A stretch of DNA of 13,404 bases from VGRF01 sp964460485 (GTDB taxonomy: Bacteria; Myxococcota_A; UBA9160; UBA6930): assembly GCA_964460485.1 (NCBI GenBank), contig CAYWRY010000115.1:1-13404 (forward strand). The letters run 5' to 3'. This document shows, piece after piece, positions 1-6,438 of this stretch; positions within the stretch are counted from its first letter, which is position 1; every line of letters begins with the position of its first letter. The notes beneath the pieces are model-generated. The model did no database searches. It was not told the DNA's origin and saw only the letters and a list, made by a program, of their open reading frames with translations. The translations under genes were made by a program, and so were the position numbers.

Positions 1-55
1 ACGCGGCGATCCCGCGACACTCTCAAACTACGATTCCTTCACAGGCTCTGAGCCC

Positions 56-95
56 GCGAGCCAATCGGCCGCCAGACCCAGCCCGATTGGCTCGC
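56..95. repeat. 13-bp perfect inverted repeat upstream of the first gene
   Basis: The arms gcgagccaatcgg (56-68) and ccgattggctcgc (83-95) are exact reverse complements separated by 14 bases. The repeat lies about 50 bases before the lipoprotein start at 144. It could be an operator-like site, an mRNA hairpin, or the terminator of an unseen gene to the left; no T-run follows it. The word gagccaatc recurs at 3288-3296 in another intergenic region, which hints at an interspersed motif, but nine bases is weak evidence. Confidence 0.45.
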
Positions 96-143
96 TCCCG
101 CACCTGCGCGCCGCTACAAGGTTCCGAGCGAGGAGGAGCGCAG

Positions 144-458
144 ATGAGGCGTAGCTGGATCGTTGCGGGGGCCGCGCTCGGGCTCGCGGCTTGCCAGTGG
201 GTTCCGCTCACCGCCGAGGGCGAGCGCGTCCGCCTGGGGACCGCCGCCGAGGTCGCCGAGTGCAAGCTGCTCGGCAGCGTCACCGGCAAGACGACCGTCA
301 CCGTCGGGCCCATGGCGCGCGACGAGGCGAAAGTCGCGAAGGAGGTGGAGGCGCTCGCGCGCAACGAGGCTGCCACGATGGGTGCGAACGTGATCGTTGC
401 GAAGGGCGCCCTCGAGTGGGACCAGCGCAGCTACGACGCCTACCGCTGCGACGTGTGA
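144..458 (+). CDS. Small DUF4156-like lipoprotein
   Basis: This encodes 104 residues. The ATG at 144 is chosen because AGGAGGAG at 131-138 sits five bases before it; an in-frame ATG at 87 lacks such a site. The N-terminus is a signal peptide with a lipobox ending LAAC, so Cys17 would be lipidated and the mature protein anchored in a membrane facing the periplasm. The rest is short: a CQWVPLT segment, then EVAECKLLGSVTGKTTVTV, then a helical stretch with MGANVIVAKG and a closing YRCDV. This order of motifs resembles DUF4156 lipoproteins, which have no established function. Cys17 aside, the cysteines in AECKLL and YRCDV could form a disulfide. A GC-rich hairpin directly follows the stop. Family assignment is by recalled pattern, not a search. 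Confidence 0.85.
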   Translation: MRRSWIVAGAALGLAACQWVPLTAEGERVRLGTAAEVAECKLLGSVTGKTTVTVGPMARDEAKVAKEVEALARNEAATMGANVIVAKGALEWDQRSYDAYRCDV

Positions 459-477
459 GCCGCGCGCCGCGCGCGGC
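459..477 (+). terminator. GC-rich hairpin after the lipoprotein stop
   Basis: Immediately after the TGA of the lipoprotein gene, gccgcgcg and cgcgcggc form an 8-bp stem with a three-base loop. No T-run follows, so it is at best a weak or factor-assisted terminator, or an mRNA 3'-end stabiliser. Confidence 0.3.
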
Positions 478-531
478 CGGTCTGGAAACCGCGCCAAGCG
501 AGGTGGACTCTCTTCGAAGAAGGCCCTGCGC

Positions 532-660
532 ATGGCGATCCGCTCCTCCCTGAACGGACGCGCGGCCGAGTTCGCGGGTGACCCCGGGATGCCGCTGCTC
601 TGATACCTGCGCGACCACGCCGCGCTCACGGGCACCAGTTCGGCTCCAGCCCAGCGTTTC
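532..660 (+). pseudogene. Decayed N-terminus of a [2Fe-2S] subunit of a molybdenum hydroxylase
   Basis: An ATG at 532 opens a frame reading IRSSLNGRAAEF, then DPGMPLL, then a TGA at 601, then YLRDHAALTGT up to 636. With tryptophan at the TGA this matches the start of small iron-sulfur subunits such as isoquinoline 1-oxidoreductase alpha or aerobic CO dehydrogenase (pattern LNG...DPDTPLLWxLRDxLxLTGTKFGCG). One missing base after 636 would let the next bases read KFGS, again as expected, but with serine for the first cluster cysteine. Beyond about 655 the similarity ends and no Cys-rich cluster segment is visible. So there is a W-to-stop change, a frameshift and loss of the remainder. This is a remnant, not a working gene. 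The rest of the 459-790 gap shows nothing recognisable. The family call rests on motif memory. Confidence 0.6.
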
Positions 661-790
661 GCCCCGACGTCTCTCCGCGCCGCTGAGAGACTCGTCGAAG
701 CCAGTCTGGGGGACACGTTCGGGCTCTCGGAGATACCGTTCACTCTCCCACGCGAGGCACGACGTGACCCCATCCATTCCGCCGATCTCA

Positions 791-1309
791 ATGCGTCCGT
801 TCGGGGGGATGGCTGCGGGGGCTCGTGCTCGGGCGGCCGAGCGCTGGATCCTCTCGCTCGCGGTGACGGTCGCGCTCGCGTCCGCCTGCGCTTCGACGCG
901 CGGCGCCGCCGTGCAGACGCCCGCGCCGCCCGCCCTGCTCTCGTCGCCTGGCCACGAGCAGCTCGATCTGCCCTTCTCCGAGGCCGCGCGGGTCGGCGAT
1001 CTGATCTTCGTCTCGGGGCAGATCGGGAATCTGCCGGGCACGCTGGATCTCGCGCCGGGTGGAATCCAGGCGGAGACGAAGCAGGCGCTGGCGAACATCG
1101 CGGCGATCCTCGAACGCAACCGTTCGTCGCTGGATCGCGTCGCGAAGTGCACGGTGTTCCTGCTCGACATGGCGGAGTGGCCGCTGCTCAACGAGGTGTG
1201 GGTCGCGACGTTCGAGAGCAAGCCGGCGCGCAGCGCGCTCGGGGCGAGCGGGCTCGCGAAGGGCGCGCGCGTCGAGATCGAGTGCATCGCGGCGGCGGGA
1301 ACGCCGTGA
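791..1309 (+). CDS. RidA/YjgF/UK114-family protein with lipoprotein signal
   Basis: This encodes 172 residues from ATG 791; ATG 809 is an alternative, preceded by a run of G. An N-terminal arginine-rich stretch, a hydrophobic segment (about 19-30) and a lipobox ASAC predict lipidation at Cys33. Residues about 55-170 are a RidA domain: GDLIFVSGQIG, CTVFLLDM, an N-E-V-W segment, KPARSAL and VEIECIAA. Arg147 and Glu162 are spaced exactly like Arg105 and Glu120 of E. coli RidA, which act in hydrolysing reactive enamine/imine intermediates from PLP enzymes. Those intermediates arise in the cytosol, so export is unexpected. The substrate here is unknown, and the role may be binding rather than catalysis. 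It stands alone between a pseudogene and a convergent gene. Confidence 0.85.
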   Translation: MRPFGGMAAGARARAAERWILSLAVTVALASACASTRGAAVQTPAPPALLSSPGHEQLDLPFSEAARVGDLIFVSGQIGNLPGTLDLAPGGIQAETKQALANIAAILERNRSSLDRVAKCTVFLLDMAEWPLLNEVWVATFESKPARSALGASGLAKGARVEIECIAAAGTP

Positions 1310-1375
1310 GGAAGCTCGAGGCGCGGCGCTCGCGTCGCCTTGCGCCGACATCGCACGACCAGCGCTGACGCTCCG

Positions 1376-2383
1376 CTACTTCGCCTTCTGCCGCGTGGCG
1401 AGCCGCAGCCCCTTCGTCAACGCCTCGAAGCCGTCGCCGGTGCGGAATGCCCACTCGGTCTGCTTCTCGGTGCTCGCGCCGTGCTTGGTGTCGCGGTCGA
1501 AGGCCGTCTCGAGCGTGTCGAAGTCGTCGTGCACGGCCAGCATGTGCTCCGCCCAGCGGAGCTGGAGCAGGCCGGTCGCGATCTCGGGCGAGCGTCCGAC
1601 GCCCTGCATGCGCGCGAGCGTCGACTCGCGGTGCTGGTTGAGCCACTTCGCGAACGCCTCGGCCATGTCGAAGTGGAGCTGTTGGTGGCCGACCAGGAAC
1701 GCCTCGCGCGAGGGCTCGTGCTCGGCGAGCCACGACTCCTTGCGCGACAGCACCGCGTAGTACCGGACGCGCGTGGCGCGGGCGAGGTAGTTGCCGTCGC
1801 TGGTCTGCTGCACGCGCGGCTCGAGCTCGCACGAGAACAGGATCGCCGCGTAGCCGGTCGGCGCGGCGCCCGGCACCGCGACCGCGGCGGCGCTCTTGTC
1901 GCGCCCGGACTGGAAGTCGTCGGCGCGGAGCTTGCGGTAGCGGATGAAGTCGTCCTGCGCGCCCCAGGCCGGCTCGATCTCCGCGCACATCGAGCCGCCC
2001 CACGCGCCGAGCTTCGCGAGCCGGTCCTCGAGGCGCTCGCGCGCGCCGACGCGCGTTTCGACGGAAGCCTCCGCCTCGAGCTGTTCCTGGGTCGGCGTCG
2101 CGATGCCCTCCTGGCGCCGCCGTTCCATCTCGAGCGCGGCCTGCTCCGCGAAGCCCTCGAACGGCTTGTCGCTGCCGGCGCCCTTCTCGCGTTTGAAGCG
2201 CTCGAGCCGCTCCTGCGGTGTCTCGCTGGGCGCTGTGCCGCTGGTGCTCGTGATCGGCGCGCGCTTCGTCTCGGGCGCGGCCGCGCTCTCACCGTCGCCG
2301 GCCGGCTCTTCCGCGCTCGCCGCGAACACAGCTAGAGCCAAGAGCGAGCAGAGCACCCCGCCGAGCCTCGCCGCCGATCGCAT
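1376..2383 (-). CDS. Secreted DUF922-like putative peptidase with HQxxH in place of HExxH
   Basis: This encodes 335 residues. ATG 2383 is preceded by GGAGG nine bases upstream; the frame stays open further upstream but only as antisense of nothing and in the wrong frame of the methyltransferase. A signal peptide with cleavage near ASA-E (24/25) is followed by a charged low-complexity region to about 110, with glutamate-rich helices likely to coil. The C-terminal half fits the DUF922 pattern: LRADDFQ, YAAILFSCEL, HQQLHFDMAEAFAKW at 233-247, and DRDTKHG...QTEW near the end. DUF922 proteins are predicted zinc peptidases carrying HExxH. Here residue 234 is Gln (codon CAA), so the catalytic glutamate is missing and activity is doubtful. 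It is probably periplasmic. It follows the methyltransferase gene by 59 bases on the same strand, so it may be co-transcribed. Family assignment is by recognition. Confidence 0.75.
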   Translation of the reverse strand: MRSAARLGGVLCSLLALAVFAASAEEPAGDGESAAAPETKRAPITSTSGTAPSETPQERLERFKREKGAGSDKPFEGFAEQAALEMERRRQEGIATPTQEQLEAEASVETRVGARERLEDRLAKLGAWGGSMCAEIEPAWGAQDDFIRYRKLRADDFQSGRDKSAAAVAVPGAAPTGYAAILFSCELEPRVQQTSDGNYLARATRVRYYAVLSRKESWLAEHEPSREAFLVGHQQLHFDMAEAFAKWLNQHRESTLARMQGVGRSPEIATGLLQLRWAEHMLAVHDDFDTLETAFDRDTKHGASTEKQTEWAFRTGDGFEALTKGLRLATRQKAK

Positions 2384-2442
2384 CCCGCTTCGCCTCCGTG
2401 GCGCGAGGAATAGCGGCGGCGCGGGCGCTCGTCCCCGCGCGC

Positions 2443-3234
2443 TCAACGCCGCAGCGCGCCGAACGCGTAGCGGTTGATGCTGAAGAAGTACTCGCCGCGC
2501 GCGCCGCGCTCGCGCAGCTCGCTCGCCCACGCCTTCGCCTCGCTCGCGTCGACGCCGCGGTGGCCGGGCACGAAGCCAGCGATCGCGCCGAGGATGCCGT
2601 GGCTGTAGCCATGCGGGTGCAGCGCAGCGTTCACGATCGGGATCACCTCGACGTGCGTCAGCGAGAAGCCGGCGCGCTCGAGCAGCGCGGGCAGCTTCGC
2701 CGGCAGATGCGCGTCGTGGAGATGGTCGTCCCACGCGTCCATCACGCGGCGCATGCGCGCCGGGTCGCTCGTGTTCCACACCACGCTGTCCCAGTCGGTG
2801 TCGAGCACGAACAGGCGGCCGTGCGGCCGCAGCACGCGATGCGCCTCCGCGAGCGCCCGCGGCATGTCCGCCACGTACTCGTACACCTGGGCGCTCGTGA
2901 CCGCGTCGAAGCTCGCGTCGCCGAAGGGCAGCGCGGTCGCGTCGCCCAGCTTGAACTCGCACGGCCCGCGCCCTTCGCAGCGCTTCGCCGCGAGGTCCAC
3001 CATCACCGGGCTCGAGTCGACGCCCGCCGCGAGCCCGCGCGCACCGACCATCGGCGCGATGTCGTACGTCAGGAACCCCGGCCCCATCCCCACGTCGAGC
3101 ACGTACTCACCCGGCCTCGGCGCCACGAGCTGCAGAAACCGCGCCCGCTGCCCGACCACGTCGGGCGTCGCATACATCCGCTCGATTCCACGGGCCGCAT
3201 TCTCGTCGAAGGTGAGACCTTTGCTCGCCGTCAC
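2443..3234 (-). CDS. Class I SAM-dependent methyltransferase
   Basis: This encodes 263 residues from a GTG at 3234, with GGAGGAG seven bases upstream. The Rossmann fold is plain: motif I VLDVGMGPG at 45-53, the acidic residue Asp73 closing strand 2 (GVDSSP), GDATALPF at 97-104, and SFDAVTSAQVYEYV for strand 4, then HRVLRPHGRLFVLD. This places it in the Methyltransf_11/UbiE-like group acting on small molecules in the cytoplasm. The C-terminal 100 residues (HDAHLPAKL, PGHRGVDASEA, GEYFFSINRYAFGA) form a cap that recalls arsenite-methyltransferase-like and related methylases, but no cysteine triad for arsenic is seen. The substrate is unknown. It is first in a possible two-gene unit with the DUF922-like gene downstream. 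Confidence 0.9.
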   Translation of the reverse strand: MTASKGLTFDENAARGIERMYATPDVVGQRARFLQLVAPRPGEYVLDVGMGPGFLTYDIAPMVGARGLAAGVDSSPVMVDLAAKRCEGRGPCEFKLGDATALPFGDASFDAVTSAQVYEYVADMPRALAEAHRVLRPHGRLFVLDTDWDSVVWNTSDPARMRRVMDAWDDHLHDAHLPAKLPALLERAGFSLTHVEVIPIVNAALHPHGYSHGILGAIAGFVPGHRGVDASEAKAWASELRERGARGEYFFSINRYAFGALRR

Positions 3235-3576
3235 TCGCTCACTCCTCCGCCTTTCTCTTCAGTTCTTGGGTGACGAACACTCTTCGAGAGCCAATCACCC
3301 ACCTGCCCACGCAACGCCGCCAGCGCGGCTCGAAGCCGCGCTGGCGGCGCCGTCCCTCAAAAGGCCGACGATCGAGAAGCGGGACCCGCGAGCGCAGTGC
3401 GGGCGGTCCGGGGCTGCGGAGCGGAAATCAAGCGCAGCGAGGCCCCGCGAGAATCGCGATCCGAAGCTCCGCGCCCCGAAGCCCGACGCCCCGTACGCCG
3501 ACCGAGAGACGGGCCGAGCGAGCCATTCCGCGCAGCAGCCCCGGGCCGGCCGCGCTGCGCGATGCAGCGCCACCGT
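3235..3576. other. 342-base intergenic tract with hairpins and no convincing gene
   Basis: This region separates the methyltransferase start from the crotonase stop. It contains the methyltransferase ribosome site, a strong inverted repeat at 3315-3349, and a stretch from 3360 to 3560 dense in short complementary words, such as cggggctgcg near 3408 against cgcagcgaggccccg near 3433. Open frames crossing it have no hydrophobic segments or recognisable domains and look like chance frames in GC-rich DNA. Several words recur in the same order at 10097-10297 on the opposite strand. Confidence 0.5.
3315..3349. repeat. 15-bp perfect GC-rich inverted repeat
   Basis: The arms cgccgccagcgcggc (3315-3329) and gccgcgctggcggcg (3335-3349) are exact complements around tcgaa, and an inner t-a pair could extend the stem. 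It would form a very stable hairpin in RNA from either strand. There is no T-run, so it is not a classical terminator. The inner part gcgcggc-tc-gaagccgcgc nearly equals the hairpin at 10281-10297, which lacks only the tc. It may be one end of a dispersed repeat. Confidence 0.7.
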
Positions 3577-4413
3577 TCACTTCCCAAGCACTTCGCACAA
3601 CGCGCCCAGCTGCTGCTCCCCCTCTCTCGTCTGCCCCCCGCTCGCGAGAAACTTCTTCATCGCCCGCGGCGCCTCGCGCGTCCGCAACAACACCTGGAAC
3701 AGGTGGCTCTCCTCGATCAGCCCCCGCTCCCAGCTCGCGTCGCTCGCGAGCACCGCGCGCTTCGCCGCAGCGATCGCCGGCGCCGGGAAGCTGGCGATGC
3801 GCCGCGCCAGCCGCTCCACGAACGGGCGCAGCTCCGCCGGCGGCAGCGCGCGATTCAGGTAGCCCCAGCGCTCGGCGGTCACGGCGTCGAGGTCGCCGCA
3901 GCCGAGGATCACCTCGAGCGCGCGCCCGCGTCCCACGAGGCGCGGCAGGCGCTGCGTTCCGGTGCCGCCGGGCAGGATGCCGAGCGCGACCTCGGGCTGG
4001 TTGACGATCGTCTTGCCCAGCGCGCCGAAGCGCATGTCGCACGACATCGCGAGCTCGCTGCCGCCGCCGCCAACCCGCCCGTTGATCTCTGCGATCGTCG
4101 CCTTCGGCATCGTGCGATACAGCTCGCACATCGCGTGATACCAGTTGTCGTTTACCTCGCGGTTCAGCGGCGCGACGCCGTCGGTGGGAAAGTCGACGAT
4201 CGCGGCGACGTCGAAGTGCGCGAGCCAGAAGTCCGGGTCGTCGCTGCGCAGCACCACCGCGCGCACCGCGTCGTCCTCCGCCACTTCCTGCGCGAACTGC
4301 GCGAGCTCGCCGGACAGCTCCAGCGTGATCAGGTTGATCGGCGGGTTCTCGAACGTCGCGAATGCGACGCCTCCGTCGACTCTCACGGCGATGCGCTTGT
4401 ACGAGTAGGCCAC
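3577..4413 (-). CDS. Enoyl-CoA hydratase/isomerase (crotonase) family protein
   Basis: This encodes 278 residues, a usual crotonase length, from a GTG at 4413 with GGAGG a few bases upstream. The fold signature is complete: ENPPINLIT near 22-30, the first oxyanion-hole segment FWLAHFDVAAI at 62-72, the second at NGRVGGGGSELAMSCD (111-126), then NQPEVALGILPGGTGTQRL. Glu120 and Glu141 match the two catalytic glutamates of enoyl-CoA hydratase, so hydratase-type chemistry on an acyl-CoA is plausible. The usual AGAD segment is replaced by AHFD, as in a subset of the family. The C-terminal trimerisation helices are present. It lies 58 bases after the aldo/keto reductase stop on the same strand and is probably co-transcribed. 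The substrate is unknown, and lyase or isomerase activity is also possible. Confidence 0.92.
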   Translation of the reverse strand: MAYSYKRIAVRVDGGVAFATFENPPINLITLELSGELAQFAQEVAEDDAVRAVVLRSDDPDFWLAHFDVAAIVDFPTDGVAPLNREVNDNWYHAMCELYRTMPKATIAEINGRVGGGGSELAMSCDMRFGALGKTIVNQPEVALGILPGGTGTQRLPRLVGRGRALEVILGCGDLDAVTAERWGYLNRALPPAELRPFVERLARRIASFPAPAIAAAKRAVLASDASWERGLIEESHLFQVLLRTREAPRAMKKFLASGGQTREGEQQLGALCEVLGK

Positions 4414-4471
4414 GGTTCCTCCACTTCTTTCGCGAAGGGGGCCGGCCGCTCGCCCGCGGCGGCGGGCCCGC

Positions 4472-5359
4472 CTATCGCACGTCGTCCATGCCCGGCAGGA
4501 AGAGCGGCTCGACGCCCGCGTGCGCCCACGCCTCGGCGAGCTCGGGCGGCGCGGCGGGCGGTGCGTCGCCGAAGCGATCCGCCGCGTCGAGCGTGAGATC
4601 GAGCAGGCGCAGGTCGCTCGCGGTGTTGAGGAAGACGCCGGGCCGCGCGAGCACCCAGTGCACGGCGCGCTCCACGTCCTCGGCCTCGCAGAGCGGGCGA
4701 TACCAGGTGTTGTGCGTGCGCAGCTCTCCCGGCTGCCAGCGGCGCGCGGCGACCGCCTTGATCGTCTGCAGCGCGACGCCGCGGCGCTGGCACTCGGCGT
4801 AGAGCGCCTCGAAATCCGCCGCGTACTGCGGCTGGGCCATCATCGCCGGGTTGTAGGGCGCGAGCACCGAGTCGAAGGGAAAGCGCGCGAGGCTGCGCAG
4901 ATGCATCGCGGCGACGCGCGTGCCGTGGCCGGTGACGCCGAGGAAGCGCACGACGCCCTGCTCGCGCGCCTCGACGAGCGCGCGCAGCGCGCCGTCCCGC
5001 GAGAACGCCATCTGCCAGCCCGGCTCGTCGGAGAGGTTGTGGAGCTGGAGCAGGTCGATGCGATCGGTCTGGAGGCGCTGGAGCGAGCGCTCGATGTGCC
5101 GCCACGCGCCGGCGTGATCGCGCTTGCCGGTCTTGGTGGCGAGGAAGAAGCGGCCGCGCAGCCGGCGCATCGACTCGCCCACGCGCAGCTCGGAGGGCCC
5201 GTAGCCGTTCGCGACGTCGATGTGGTTCACGCCGCGCGCGAGCAGGAGGTCGAGGGTCTGCGCCGACTTCTCAGGGCTCGCATTCCACAGCGCCGCGGCG
5301 CCGAAGATCACGCGCGAGCTGCAGTGGCCGGTGCGGCCGAAGGCGAGGGTGGGGATCAC
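4472..5359 (-). CDS. Aldo/keto reductase
   Basis: This encodes 295 residues from a GTG at 5359, with AGGAG about six bases upstream. The catalytic tetrad of the family is visible: Asp48 and Tyr53 in HIDVANGYG, Lys76 in LATKTGK, and His107 in LLQLHNL. Further TIM-barrel landmarks are RHIERSLQRLQTDRIDL, VRFLGVTGHG and LAPYNPAMM. The family uses NAD(P)H to reduce carbonyl groups or oxidise alcohols in the cytoplasm. The C-terminal part (VHWVLARPGVFLNTASDLRLL) is that of the shorter AKR branch with HNL after the barrel strand, not the Tas/voltage-channel beta branch. The gene is followed by a crotonase on the same strand and diverges from the exporter gene across 206 bases. The substrate cannot be inferred. 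Confidence 0.92.
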   Translation of the reverse strand: MIPTLAFGRTGHCSSRVIFGAAALWNASPEKSAQTLDLLLARGVNHIDVANGYGPSELRVGESMRRLRGRFFLATKTGKRDHAGAWRHIERSLQRLQTDRIDLLQLHNLSDEPGWQMAFSRDGALRALVEAREQGVVRFLGVTGHGTRVAAMHLRSLARFPFDSVLAPYNPAMMAQPQYAADFEALYAECQRRGVALQTIKAVAARRWQPGELRTHNTWYRPLCEAEDVERAVHWVLARPGVFLNTASDLRLLDLTLDAADRFGDAPPAAPPELAEAWAHAGVEPLFLPGMDDVR

Positions 5360-5550
5360 GGGGGCTCCTGCGTTCGGCGCTTGCGCGTCGCGAGCGTATC
5401 ACGGAGAGCGTCCGCTCCGGCGCGAGCCGCCGTGAGAGAAGGAGCGAGCCGAGGCCGCGGGGAGAGTGGCAAGTGGAGCGCCGGGCGTTCGATCCGCCGC
5501 CGGACGAAAATCGTCGTGCGAATGTTGTTCGCGATGCTGCGCCCAAGCAC

Positions 5551-5556
5551 TACGCT
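5551..5556 (+). promoter_or_regulatory. Possible -10 element (TACGCT) of the exporter gene
   Basis: TACGCT fits TANNNT and ends nine bases before the ATG at 5566. No Shine-Dalgarno sequence is present, which would suit a very short leader or leaderless mRNA. TTGTTC at 5525-5530 could be a poor -35 but its spacing is 20 bases. The same arrangement is seen at 9053-9058. Confidence 0.3.
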
Positions 5557-5565
5557 CGGGCGCCC

Positions 5566-6438
5566 ATGTCCGCCGCCGCACCGCCCGCCGCGAACGGTGC
5601 GCGCTCAATGCTCGCGTCGGCCGCGGCGTTCGCGGGCATGACGGCGGCCGCGAAGCTGGTGGGCGCGCGCATCCCGCTCTTCGAGATCGTGTTCGTCCGC
5701 GCAGCGATCTCGGTGATCGCGACGCTCGTGCTGCTGCGCCGCGCGCGCGTACCGGCGCTCGGCTCGCGCCGCCCGCTGCTGTTCCTGCGCGGGCTGTTCG
5801 GCTTCGCGGGCGTGAGCTGCTCCTTCTACGCGGTGATCCACCTCCCGCTCGCCGAGGCGACGCTGCTCCAATTCACGCACCCGCTCTTCACCGTCGCGCT
5901 CGCGGCCCTCGTGCTCGGCGAGCGCATCGAGCGCGGTGTCGCACTGGGCGTCCCGCTCGCGGTGCTGGGCCTGCTGGCGATCGTGCGGCCTGCGGCGCTG
6001 TTCGGCGGCGCCGCCGCGCCCCTCGACCCATTCGCGACGGGCGTTGCGCTCGCGGGCGCCTTCTTCGCAGCAGACGCGTACGTGAGCGTCCGCCAGCTCG
6101 CGCGCAGCGGTGAGCACCCGCTCGCGATCGTGCTCTCGTTCCCGCTGGTGAGCGTCGTGCTCGCGCTCCCGCTCGTGCTGCACGAGTTCGTCTGGCCCAG
6201 CGGGGCCGAGTGGCTGTGGCTGCTCGCCGCCGGCGGCTGCGCGCAGCTCGGGCAGATGTCGCTCACGCGCGGCATCCAGCTGCTGCCCGCCTCGCGCGCC
6301 ACGGTGTTCTCCTACACGCAGATCGTGTTCGCGGCGGCGCTCGGCGCGCTCTTGTTCGCCGAGCGGCCGGATCTGTGGACGCTGGCGGGCGGCGCGCTCG
6401 TGCTGGGCGGCGCCTGGCTCGCGGGGCGCAGCGCTTAG
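5566..6438 (+). CDS. EamA-family (drug/metabolite transporter superfamily) permease
   Basis: This encodes 290 residues. The ATG at 5566 is preferred over an in-frame ATG at 5473 because the first membrane helix starts soon after it; the extra 31 residues are polar. About ten hydrophobic segments form two EamA repeats (about 14-140 and 155-288). Repeat one carries FEIVFVRA, FLRGLFGFAGVSCSFYAV and EATLLQFTHPLFTVALAALVLGE; repeat two carries LTRGIQLLPASRATVFSYTQIVFAA and an E-R-P-D loop before the last helix. This is the RhaT/YdcZ-like architecture of inner-membrane exporters of metabolites or amino acids. The substrate is unknown. The stop codon TAG shares bases with the TAA of the convergent methylase gene. 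There is no visible ribosome site (see the -10 at 5551). Confidence 0.93.
   Translation: MSAAAPPAANGARSMLASAAAFAGMTAAAKLVGARIPLFEIVFVRAAISVIATLVLLRRARVPALGSRRPLLFLRGLFGFAGVSCSFYAVIHLPLAEATLLQFTHPLFTVALAALVLGERIERGVALGVPLAVLGLLAIVRPAALFGGAAAPLDPFATGVALAGAFFAADAYVSVRQLARSGEHPLAIVLSFPLVSVVLALPLVLHEFVWPSGAEWLWLLAAGGCAQLGQMSLTRGIQLLPASRATVFSYTQIVFAAALGALLFAERPDLWTLAGGALVLGGAWLAGRSA

Noticed and set aside
1376..2962. A longer version of the DUF922-like protein starting at 2962
   Set aside because: The extra part lies out of frame over the methyltransferase gene and is arginine-rich; ATG 2383 has a ribosome site and a signal peptide.
2443..3234. Arsenite methyltransferase assignment
   Set aside because: The fold resembles it, but no conserved cysteine set for arsenic binding is visible, so only a general methyltransferase call is made.
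3397..4596. Plus-strand frame spanning the hairpin tract and crotonase gene
   Set aside because: Arg/His-rich without hydrophobic core; it is the shadow of the crotonase gene and of GC-rich intergenic DNA.
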